From assembly GCA_945926565.1 (NCBI GenBank), contig CAMELY010000077.1, positions 1 to 6,544 on the forward strand: a stretch of 6,544 bases of DNA, in the 5' to 3' direction. The notes beneath the pieces were generated by a model. The model was not told where the DNA came from and made no database searches. It saw only the letters and a list, made by a program, of their open reading frames with translations. This document shows, in pieces, positions 1 to 5,019 of this stretch (its first letter is position 1; each line of letters opens with the position of its first letter). The translations under genes were made by a program, and so were the position numbers. Source of the DNA: an uncultured Clostridia bacterium (GTDB lineage Bacteria > Bacillota > Clostridia > Oscillospirales > Oscillospiraceae).

Positions 1-586
1 TGGTCTTGTCGAAGATCTCCTTGACGTTGGACTCGCAGCCGGGGGTGGCGATGACCTCGGCGCCGATCTCATGGAGCCAGTCAAACCGCTCCTGGCTCAT
101 CTCGGCGGGCAGGATGGCCACGCCCTGGGCGCCCAGCAGCTTGGAGTTGAAGGCGCCGCCCCGGCAGTAGTTGCCGGTGGAGGGCCAGACCGCCTTGTGC
201 TTGCTCACATCAAACTGGCCGGTGACCAGCCGGGGGGCCAGGCAGCCGAAGGAGGCGCCCACCTTGTGGCAGCCGGTGGGGAACCACTTGCCCACCATGG
301 CCACGATCCGGCAGGGCACGCCGGTGAGGACGCTGGGCAGCTCGATGTAGTTGGGCACCGGCTGGAACAGGCCGCCGGACTCCTTGGGCTGGTTCTTCCA
401 GGTGATGCGGAACAGGTTGAGGGGATTTACGTCCCACAGGCCCACCTGGGTCAGCTTTTCCTGGATGGGGGCGGGGATGGTCTCCGGGTGCTGCATCTGG
501 GCGATGGTGGGGATGATGATGCCGTTTTCCCGGGCGGTGTCGATATTATGCTGGAGGGAAGCCTCGTTTTTGGTCAAATCAATCAT
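1..586 (-). CDS. Fold-type-II PLP-dependent enzyme, N-terminal part (runs off left edge)
   Basis: The first 195 residues are visible, starting MIDLTKNEAS; the C-terminal part lies beyond the left edge. Residues 103-112 (FPTGCHKVGA) match the PLP-lysine segment of the tryptophan synthase beta / cysteine synthase superfamily, with K108 as the probable Schiff-base lysine. The PTGxHK form is closest to TrpB-type sites. Residues 136-146 (PSTGNYCRGGA) match the loop that holds the substrate carboxylate, and residues 150-160 look like the next beta-alpha unit. The start at 586 follows an AGAGAGG ribosome site (596-602, minus strand) at 9 nt spacing; an overlapping upstream ATG stops after two codons. 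The gene is divergent from ygeY, with a shared regulatory region. The family is known for lyase, beta-replacement and synthase chemistry on amino acids; the substrate is not readable here. It lacks the KDE-S-R-type lysine motif I associate with YgeX. By context it may act on an amino acid made in purine breakdown, which is inference. Confidence 0.85.
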   Translation of the reverse strand, partial: MIDLTKNEASLQHNIDTARENGIIIPTIAQMQHPETIPAPIQEKLTQVGLWDVNPLNLFRITWKNQPKESGGLFQPVPNYIELPSVLTGVPCRIVAMVGKWFPTGCHKVGASFGCLAPRLVTGQFDVSKHKAVWPSTGNYCRGGAFNSKLLGAQGVAILPAEMSQERFDWLHEIGAEVIATPGCESNVKEIFDKT

Positions 587-595
587 GTCATTCAA

Positions 596-602
596 CCTCT
601 CT
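596..602 (-). promoter_or_regulatory. Ribosome binding site deciding the PLP-enzyme start
   Basis: Read on the minus strand this is AGAGAGG, 9 nt before the ATG at 586. The overlapping ATG five bases upstream opens ATG-ACA-TGA and cannot be the start, so the second ATG is chosen. Confidence 0.6.
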
Positions 603-618
603 TTGAATTCAGGATGAA

Positions 619-651
619 CAGGCAAAACGCCGGAAAAATCCGGTACGCCTG
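619..651 (-). promoter_or_regulatory. Nested stem-loop in the leader of the PLP-enzyme transcript
   Basis: On the minus strand CAGGC (651-647) pairs with GCCTG (623-619). Inside it CCGGA (643-639) pairs with TCCGG (634-630), with a small T-rich loop. The internal loop is asymmetric (3 nt on one side, 6 nt including TTTT on the other). It begins about 8 nt after the predicted transcription start. It could stabilise the 5' end, act as a weak attenuator, or be part of a ligand-sensing leader. No known riboswitch consensus was recognised. Confidence 0.4.
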
Positions 652-665
652 AGGACTCTTTCTAT

Positions 666-694
666 ACTATAGCACCCGTCCGGCAGAAATGCAA
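666..694 (-). promoter_or_regulatory. Predicted sigma-A promoter of the PLP-enzyme gene
   Basis: Read on the minus strand, TTGCAT (694-689) is a partial -35 box, followed by a 17-bp spacer and TATAGT (671-666) as -10. The -10 is preceded by TG plus one base (TGC-TATAGT), the extended -10 form. Predicted transcription start is near 659, giving a leader of about 73 nt. The arrangement closely mirrors the promoter in front of ygeY. Confidence 0.65.
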
Positions 695-899
695 TCTCCT
701 TTCTAAAAATATGTCTGGTTATCTCAAAAAATGTGTGTTTTGCAGTCCTTCGCCTCCCGAATTGCATTTCCAAACCTGAAAACGGCCTTTTGAACCCTCT
801 GCCGTCCTTCCATTCCCGTTTACTTATTTAAAGTAGGGCAGCAGCTGTCCCGCAGGCTCAAAATTCTGTCTGCCTATCTGAAAGTTTTTTAGATTAGTA

Positions 900-928
900 C
901 TTGCATTTTCTGTCTCATATGCTATGAT
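900..928 (+). promoter_or_regulatory. Predicted sigma-A promoter of the ygeY-ygeW operon
   Basis: TATGAT (923-928) is a 5-of-6 match to the -10 box and carries an extended -10 TG at 920-921. The -35 is weak: TTGCAT (901-906, 16-bp spacer) or CTTGCA (900-905, 17-bp spacer). A poor -35 with an extended -10 suggests that an activator may be needed. Predicted start is near 935, exactly where the leader hairpin begins, giving a leader of about 90 nt. Confidence 0.65.
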
Positions 929-934
929 AGTTCC

Positions 935-970
935 GGCAGGTACTTCGAAAGCCGCCAGGCTTTCCCTGCC
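935..970 (+). promoter_or_regulatory. Nested stem-loop at the 5' end of the ygeY leader
   Basis: GGCAGG (935-940) pairs with CCTGCC (965-970). Inside, AAAGCC (948-953) pairs with GGCTTT (958-963) around the loop GCCA. The internal loop is strongly asymmetric: 7 nt on the 5' side, 1 nt on the 3' side. It would form the extreme 5' end of the predicted transcript, well away from the ribosome site at 1010-1017. mRNA stabilisation is the simplest role; ligand sensing is possible but no known aptamer was recognised. Confidence 0.5.
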
Positions 971-1009
971 CCAGAGACAAGTCATTCGCCTCAAGAAAGA
1001 TCGAGATAG

Positions 1010-1017
1010 AAGGAGGG
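1010..1017 (+). promoter_or_regulatory. Strong Shine-Dalgarno site deciding the ygeY start
   Basis: AAGGAGGG sits 8 nt before the ATG at 1026. The reading frame is open further upstream to an ATG at 924, but that ATG overlaps the -10 box of the promoter, has no ribosome site, and would add 34 residues with no resemblance to the M20 fold. Confidence 0.85.
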
Positions 1018-1025
1018 CTTACACG

Positions 1026-2333
1026 ATGGATTTCGGCAAAATTAAGGAAGCCGCTCAGGGCTATGAGCAGGCCATGACCCGGTTTCTCCGGGACCTGATC
1101 GCAATCCCCAGTGAGAGCTGTGAGGAAGAGGGCGTCATCCGCCGCTGCGCTCAGGAGATGGAAGCGCTGGGCTTTGACAAGGTGGAGATCGACCCCATGG
1201 GCAACTGCCTGGGCTGGATGGGCACCGGCAGCAAGATCATGGCCTTTGACGGCCACATCGACACCGTCGGCATCGGCAACATTGTCAACTGGACGGACGA
1301 CCCCTACAAAGGCTGGGAGGACGACACCCGGATCTACGGCCGGGGCGGCTCCGACCAGGAGGGCGGCGTGGTCTCCGCCGTGTATGGCGCCAAGATCATG
1401 AAGGATCTGGGCCTCATCCCCGAGGACACCTCCATTCTGGTCACCGCCACTGTCCAGGAGGAGGACTGCGACGGCCTGTGCTGGCAGTACATCCACAACG
1501 AGCTGGGCATCACCCCCGAGTTTGTCATCTCCACCGAGCCCACCGACGGCGGCATCTACCGGGGCCACCGGGGCCGCATGGAGATCCGGGTGGACGTCCA
1601 CGGTGTCTCCTGCCACGGCTCCGCTCCGGAGCGGGGGGACAACGCCATCTACAAGATGTCCGACATTCTCCAGGACGTCCGGGCGCTCAACGAAAACGGC
1701 TGCGGCCCCGAGGATGAGGTCAAGGGCCTGGTCAAGATGCTGGAGCCCGAGTTCAACCCCGACTGGGAGGACGCCCGGTTCTTGGGCCGGGGCACCATCA
1801 CCGTCAGCCAGATCTTCTACACCTCCCCCTCCCGCTGCGCCGTGGCCGACTCCTGCGCCGTCTCTCTGGATCGCCGGATGACCGCCGGTGAGACCTGGGA
1901 GAGCTGCCTGGAGGAGATCCGCGCCCTGCCCAGCGTGAAAAAGTACGGCGACGACGTGAAGGTCTCCATGTACATGTACGACCGTCCCGCCTGGACCGGT
2001 CTGGTCTATCCCACCGAGTGCTACTTCCCCACCTGGATCAACAAGGAGACCGCTCCTCATGTCCAGGCCCTCTCCGACGCCCACAAGGCCCTCTACGGCG
2101 AGACCCGCCAGGGAGAGCCCGACGCCATGAGCAAGCGGCAGCGGCCTCTCATCGACAAGTGGACCTTCTCCACCAACGGCGTCTCCATCCAGGGCCGGTA
2201 CGGCATCCCCTGCGTGGGCTTCGGCCCCGGCGCCGAGAGCCAGGCCCATGCCCCCAACGAGATCACCTGGAAGTCCGATCTGGTGCGCTGCGCCGCGGTG
2301 TACGCCGCCGTGCCCGGGCTGTACAAGAAGTAA
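1026..2333 (+). CDS. ygeY: YgeY-type M20 family metallohydrolase (purine-degradation locus)
   Basis: This 435-residue protein has the full layout of M20 peptidases/deacylases, which hydrolyse amide, ureido or carbamoyl bonds using two metal ions. Likely metal ligands and catalytic residues are H77 and D79 in GHIDT (76-80), bridging D110 in [10 protein letters not shown] (105-114), catalytic E145 with ligand E146 (VQEED), E171 (STEPTD) and H408 (QAHAP). The lid/dimerisation domain runs roughly from 180 to 310, with H197 in [10 protein letters not shown] positioned to touch substrate carboxylate. There is no signal peptide, so it should be cytoplasmic. It is followed 77 bp later by ygeW, and the pairing of these two is the hallmark of anaerobic purine/urate clusters. 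The inferred role is release of a carbamoyl or ureido group from a diaminopropionate derivative; the exact substrate cannot be read from the sequence. An ArgE/DapE-like deacylase is the general-family alternative, but the neighbours argue for YgeY. Confidence 0.9.
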   Translation: MDFGKIKEAAQGYEQAMTRFLRDLIAIPSESCEEEGVIRRCAQEMEALGFDKVEIDPMGNCLGWMGTGSKIMAFDGHIDTVGIGNIVNWTDDPYKGWEDDTRIYGRGGSDQEGGVVSAVYGAKIMKDLGLIPEDTSILVTATVQEEDCDGLCWQYIHNELGITPEFVISTEPTDGGIYRGHRGRMEIRVDVHGVSCHGSAPERGDNAIYKMSDILQDVRALNENGCGPEDEVKGLVKMLEPEFNPDWEDARFLGRGTITVSQIFYTSPSRCAVADSCAVSLDRRMTAGETWESCLEEIRALPSVKKYGDDVKVSMYMYDRPAWTGLVYPTECYFPTWINKETAPHVQALSDAHKALYGETRQGEPDAMSKRQRPLIDKWTFSTNGVSIQGRYGIPCVGFGPGAESQAHAPNEITWKSDLVRCAAVYAAVPGLYKK

Positions 2334-2350
2334 ACACGGTCTGCTCACAT

Positions 2351-2376
2351 GCGGGCGAACAATGTGCGCCCCTACG
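2351..2376 (+). repeat. Short GC-rich palindromic repeat, copy 1 (between ygeY and ygeW)
   Basis: GGGCG (2353-2357) faces CGCCC (2367-2371), with further partial symmetry inside (ACA opposite TGT). It is followed by the edge CCCTACG that also ends the copy near 3716. It is a diverged member of the same repeat type as the two copies before yqeA. It lies in the 77-bp gap within the probable ygeY-ygeW transcript, so it would form an intercistronic hairpin about 20 nt before the ygeW ribosome site. Confidence 0.6.
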
Positions 2377-2410
2377 AATCCATTTGTCACAAAAATGAGG
2401 AGGTCTCCCG

Positions 2411-3613
2411 ATGGACACCGCAAAATTCAACGAACTGCTGGCCCAGCTCAAGGCGCTGGACTGCAAGGATATGTACAACAACGACTTCTTCCTGACCTGG
2501 GAGAAGACCGACGATGAGCTGAAGGCCGTCTGGACGGTGGCGGACATTCTCCGCACCCTCCGGGAGAGCAACGTCTCCACCAAGGTGTTTGACTCCGGCC
2601 TGGGCATCTCCCTCTTCCGGGACAACTCCACCCGCACCCGGTTCTCTTTCGCCTCCGCCTGCAACCTGCTGGGCCTGGAGGTTCAGGATCTGGACGAGGG
2701 CAAGAGCCAGATCGCCCACGGCGAGACCGTCCGGGAGACCGCCAATATGATCTCCTTTATGGCAGACGTCATCGGCATCCGGGACGACATGTACATCGGC
2801 AAGGGCAACGCCTATATGCACGCCGTCTCCGACGCCGTCCGGGAGGGCAACGCCGCCGGCGTGCTGGAGCAGCGGCCCACCCTGGTCAACCTCCAGTGCG
2901 ACATTGACCACCCCACCCAGTGCATGGCGGATATGGCCCACATCATCCACTATTTCGGCGGCATTGAGAACCTGAAGGGCAAGAAGGTGGCCATGACCTG
3001 GGCCTACTCCCCCTCCTACGGCAAGCCCCTGTCCGTGCCCCAGGGCGTCATCGGTCTGTTTACCCGGCTGGGCATGGACGTGGTGCTGGCCCATCCCGAG
3101 GGCTATGAGGTCATGGGCGACGTGGAAGAGGTGGCCAAGGCCAACGCCGCCAAGTCCGGCGGCTCCTTCACCAAGACCCACTCCATGGCCGAGGCCTTCC
3201 AGGATGCCGACATCGTCTATCCCAAGAGCTGGGCGCCCTTCGCCGCCATGGAGAAGCGCACCAACCTCTACGGTGAGGGCGACTTTGAGGGCATCAACGC
3301 CCTGGAGCAGGAGCTGCTGGCCCAGAACGCCCAGCACAAGGACTGGACCTGCTCTGAGGAGCTGATGGCCACCACCAAGGACGGCAAGGCTCTGTATCTC
3401 CACTGCCTGCCCGCCGATATCACCGGCGTCTCCTGTGAGGCCGGTGAGGTGGACGCCTCCGTCTTTGACCGGTACCGCGACCCCCTGTACAAGCAGGCCA
3501 GCTACAAGCCCTATGTCATCGCCGCCATGATCCTGCTCTCCAAGTTTGAGGATCCCGCCGCTATTCTCCAGAAGCTGGCGGATCAGGATAAGAAGCGGAA
3601 GATGGAGCTGTAA
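2411..3613 (+). CDS. ygeW: Knotted carbamoyltransferase YgeW
   Basis: The 400-residue product matches the YgeW family closely in length and motifs. The carbamoyl-phosphate loop is FRDNSTRTR (69-77), followed by a long run typical of YgeW (DEGKSQIAHGETVRETANM, 95-113). HPTQ is at 167-170, the second domain opens at about 188 (LKGKKVAMTWAYSPSYGKPL, the knot region), YPKSWAPF is at 270-277, and HCLPADITGVSC is at 331-342. Family members transfer a carbamoyl group between an amine and phosphate; in purine breakdown the direction is thought to be phosphorolysis of a ureido compound to carbamoyl phosphate. YgeW lacks the ornithine-binding motif of OTCase, so an arginine-pathway role is unlikely. 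The start is fixed by GAGGAGGT at 2397-2404, 6 nt before ATG. It is cotranscribed with ygeY and ends at the terminator 23 nt downstream. Carbamate kinase follows, which would use its product. Confidence 0.96.
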   Translation: MDTAKFNELLAQLKALDCKDMYNNDFFLTWEKTDDELKAVWTVADILRTLRESNVSTKVFDSGLGISLFRDNSTRTRFSFASACNLLGLEVQDLDEGKSQIAHGETVRETANMISFMADVIGIRDDMYIGKGNAYMHAVSDAVREGNAAGVLEQRPTLVNLQCDIDHPTQCMADMAHIIHYFGGIENLKGKKVAMTWAYSPSYGKPLSVPQGVIGLFTRLGMDVVLAHPEGYEVMGDVEEVAKANAAKSGGSFTKTHSMAEAFQDADIVYPKSWAPFAAMEKRTNLYGEGDFEGINALEQELLAQNAQHKDWTCSEELMATTKDGKALYLHCLPADITGVSCEAGEVDASVFDRYRDPLYKQASYKPYVIAAMILLSKFEDPAAILQKLADQDKKRKMEL

Positions 3614-3635
3614 CCTGTCCCACTGACTGAGACGA

Positions 3636-3676
3636 AGCGGGGAGGCGTCCTTCGGCGTCTCTCCGCTCTTTTTCTT
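3636..3676 (+). terminator. Rho-independent terminator after ygeW
   Basis: A 14-bp stem (3636-3649 with 3654-3667, including a few G-T pairs) closes on the four-base loop CTTC and is followed by CTTTTTCTT. It starts 22 nt after the ygeW stop and should end the ygeY-ygeW transcript, although some readthrough to yqeA is plausible because no clear promoter was seen in front of yqeA. Confidence 0.9.
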
Positions 3677-3692
3677 ATGAGACCCCCGGAAC

Positions 3693-3721
3693 GTGGGAGG
3701 GCGCGGAGGCCCTCCCCTACG
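3693..3721 (+). repeat. Short GC-rich palindromic repeat, copy 2
   Basis: GGGAGGGC (3695-3702) pairs perfectly with GCCCTCCC (3709-3716) around a 6-nt loop, followed by the edge CTACG. Read in reverse complement it aligns with copy 3 over 26 bases with four differences. One pair of those is compensatory in the stem (A/T here, C/G there), which keeps the hairpin intact. Confidence 0.75.
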
Positions 3722-3741
3722 GCAAAGTATTTCGCCTGATT

Positions 3742-3768
3742 GTAGGGGCGGGCCTCTGTGCCCGCCCG
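3742..3768 (+). repeat. Short GC-rich palindromic repeat, copy 3 (inverted to copy 2)
   Basis: GGGCGGGC (3746-3753) pairs perfectly with GCCCGCCC (3760-3767) around the loop CTCTGT, preceded by the edge GTAG. It lies head-to-head with copy 2 about 20 bp away, so the two edges (CCCCTAC and GTAGGGG) can also pair with each other. The layout resembles the paired REP/BIME elements of other bacteria. I recall such GTAGGGGCGGGC-like palindromes as common in Oscillospiraceae genomes. Confidence 0.75.
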
Positions 3769-3827
3769 TCCGAAAGCCGCCGCTCAGCTGCTTTCTTCCC
3801 ATTTTAACAGAGAAAAGAGGCATCCCC

Positions 3828-4784
3828 ATGAACCGCAAACCCCGCATTGTCATCGCCCTGGGCGGCAACGCGCTGGGCAACACCCTGCCGGAGCAGATGG
3901 CGGCCGTCAAGATCACCTCCCGGGCCATCGTCGACCTGATGGACGAGGGCTATCAGGTGGTGGTCTCCCACGGCAACGGCCCCCAGGTGGGCATGATCAA
4001 CAACGCCATGGCCGCCCTCAGCCGGGAAAATCCCAGCCAGCCCAACACCCCCCTCTCCGTCTGCGTGGCCATGAGTCAGGCCTACATCGGCTACGACCTG
4101 CAAAACGCCCTCCGGGAGGAGCTGTGCCGCCGCCGGGGCAAGGGGGTCAAACATGAGGACGTGGTCACCATGGTCACCCAGATTGAGGTAGATCCCAACG
4201 ACCCCGCCTTCCTGCACCCCACCAAGCCCATCGGCCACTATATGACCGAGGAACAGGCCCATTTCGCGGAGCAGGTGTACGGCTATGTGATGCGGGAATT
4301 TCCCGGCAAGGGCTGGCGCCGTGTGGTCGCCTCCCCCAAACCGGGCAAGATCGTGGAGATCAACGCCATCCGCACCCTGGTGGACGCCGGTCAGGTGGTC
4401 ATTGCCTGCGGCGGCGGCGGCATTCCGGTGACCAGAAGCGATTTGGGCCACCTGAAGGGGGCCTCCGCTGTCATCGACAAGGACTTCTGCTCCTGCCTGC
4501 TGGCCCGGGAGCTGGACGCCCAGGTGCTGATCATCCTCACCGCCGTGGAAAAGGTGGCTCTGCACTACGGCACGCCTCAGGAGACCTGGCTGGATGAGCT
4601 GACCCCGGAGCAGGCAGAGGAGTACATCGCCCAGGGCCACTTTGCCCCCGGCTCCATGCTGCCCAAGGTGGAGGCCGCCGTCGCCTTCGCCCAAAGCGCC
4701 CCCGGCCGCACCGCCCTCATCACCCAGCTGGAAAAGGCCCGTGAGGGCATTCTGGGTCTCACCGGCACCCGGATTCACAGCTGA
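3828..4784 (+). CDS. yqeA: Carbamate kinase
   Basis: The 318-residue protein is full length for carbamate kinase, which makes ATP from carbamoyl phosphate and ADP, releasing carbamate that decays to CO2 and ammonia. It has the amino-acid-kinase fold. Motifs are ALGGNALG (10-17), SHGNGPQVG (47-55), KPIGHY (133-138), VASPKPGKIVE (167-177), ACGGGGIPV (193-201), IDKDF (216-220), LTAVEKVA (238-245) and GSMLPKVEAA (275-284). K215-type lysine is represented by K218 in IDKDF. The ATG at 3828 follows AGAGG at 3816-3820; the frame stays open upstream to 3693, but only through the two palindromic repeats. The symbol follows the purine-locus paralogue yqeA; arcC is the name used in arginine deiminase operons, and no arginine genes are seen here. 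The neighbouring YgeW would supply carbamoyl phosphate, making this the ATP-yielding step of the pathway. A separate promoter was not recognised. Confidence 0.93.
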   Translation: MNRKPRIVIALGGNALGNTLPEQMAAVKITSRAIVDLMDEGYQVVVSHGNGPQVGMINNAMAALSRENPSQPNTPLSVCVAMSQAYIGYDLQNALREELCRRRGKGVKHEDVVTMVTQIEVDPNDPAFLHPTKPIGHYMTEEQAHFAEQVYGYVMREFPGKGWRRVVASPKPGKIVEINAIRTLVDAGQVVIACGGGGIPVTRSDLGHLKGASAVIDKDFCSCLLARELDAQVLIILTAVEKVALHYGTPQETWLDELTPEQAEEYIAQGHFAPGSMLPKVEAAVAFAQSAPGRTALITQLEKAREGILGLTGTRIHS

Positions 4785-4851
4785 GCCGGGGCTGTCAAAA
4801 TCTTCTTTGTTTCTTCTGACAAAAAATTTTTATTCCCGTCTTTCTTTTTCT

Positions 4852-4878
4852 CTGCCGCCGAAATTTTTTCGGCGGCAG
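4852..4878 (+). terminator. Perfect hairpin, probable terminator after yqeA
   Basis: A 12-bp perfect stem (CTGCCGCCGAAA with its complement) closes on TTT, 67 nt after the yqeA stop. The T-run lies inside the stem and loop rather than right after it; only scattered T tracts follow (4891-4900). It may therefore terminate inefficiently, or serve as a 3'-end processing or stability hairpin. It ends 6 nt before the -35 box of the permease promoter. Confidence 0.55.
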
Positions 4879-4884
4879 CCTTAA

Positions 4885-4913
4885 TTGACTTTATATTTTT
4901 CCTTTGTTATAAT
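4885..4913 (+). promoter_or_regulatory. Strong sigma-A promoter of the permease gene
   Basis: TTGACT (4885-4890), a 17-bp spacer and TATAAT (4908-4913), with an extended -10 TG at 4905-4906. This is nearly the complete consensus. Predicted start is near 4920, leaving a leader of about 100 nt. It is much closer to consensus than the two promoters of the divergent region, so the permease may be expressed at a higher base level and controlled after initiation. Confidence 0.88.
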
Positions 4914-4944
4914 CTCAATTGTAAGAATTACCCAAGCAGTGCAG

Positions 4945-4986
4945 CGAGGCATGATCCGGAACTCAATCCACATCATGCCTCGTTTT
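4945..4986 (+). promoter_or_regulatory. Leader stem-loop with short T-run before the permease
   Basis: CGAGGCATGAT (4945-4955) pairs perfectly with ATCATGCCTCG (4972-4982) around a 16-nt loop, followed by TTTT (4983-4986). It lies wholly inside the predicted leader, ending 33 nt before the start codon. An attenuator or transcription-pausing hairpin is plausible; the T-run is short for a terminator. The GCCTCC at about 4994-4999 offers a possible alternative partner for the 5' arm. The purine riboswitch consensus was looked for and not found. Confidence 0.5.
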
Positions 4987-5019
4987 GCATCCAGCCTCCG
5001 AGAGAAAGAAGGAAGGATT

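Larger units (their letters stand above)
587..1025. other. Divergent intergenic regulatory region, no gene
   Basis: This 439-bp stretch separates the minus-strand PLP gene from ygeY. It is clearly more AT-rich than the genes, especially 695-780 and 815-930. It contains two divergent promoters, two nested leader hairpins and three copies of a TTGCATTT motif (minus 694-687, plus 762-769, plus 901-908). It also holds a short palindrome TACTT-ATTTA-AAGTA at 821-835. No open frame with a ribosome site and plausible coding character was found in the middle section 695-900. That section most likely holds regulator binding sites, but no known operator was recognised. Confidence 0.7.

Noticed and set aside
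71..652. Plus-strand open frame opposite the PLP-enzyme gene
   Set aside because: It is a low-complexity Gly/Ala-rich product with no domain; the minus strand encodes clear PLP-enzyme motifs with a ribosome site and promoter.
836..852. GGGCAGCAGCTGTCCC as an operator palindrome
   Set aside because: The symmetry needs mismatches or a bulge and the core CAGCTG is a common 6-mer; not enough to call a site.
924..1025. Upstream in-frame start for ygeY
   Set aside because: The ATG at 924 overlaps the predicted -10 box and lacks a ribosome site; the AAGGAGGG before 1026 decides for the later start.
915..2423. Long open frame on the minus strand opposite ygeY (and similar ones opposite ygeW, yqeA and the permease)
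   Set aside because: The products are Gly/Ala/Val/His/Asp-rich with no recognisable domain, and they arise because codons with G/C in third position on the plus strand leave the opposite strand free of stops. The plus-strand proteins have complete family motifs and ribosome sites.
2411..3613. Ornithine or N-acetylornithine carbamoyltransferase
   Set aside because: The motifs follow YgeW nearly throughout, the ornithine-binding signature is absent, and no arginine genes are adjacent.
3693..3827. Possible 45-residue N-terminal extension of carbamate kinase
   Set aside because: The extension is translation through the two palindromic repeats. The ATG at 3828 has a ribosome site and begins right where family members begin.
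4885..5019. Upstream in-frame starts for the permease (4885 or 4951)
   Set aside because: The 4885 frame opening lies in the -35 box, and the ATG at 4951 lies inside a perfect hairpin with GAGG only one base away. The extra residues are not like NCS2 N-termini.
4920..5019. Classical purine (guanine/adenine) riboswitch before the permease
   Set aside because: The expected three-way junction and conserved loop sequences were not found; only a single long stem-loop is visible.
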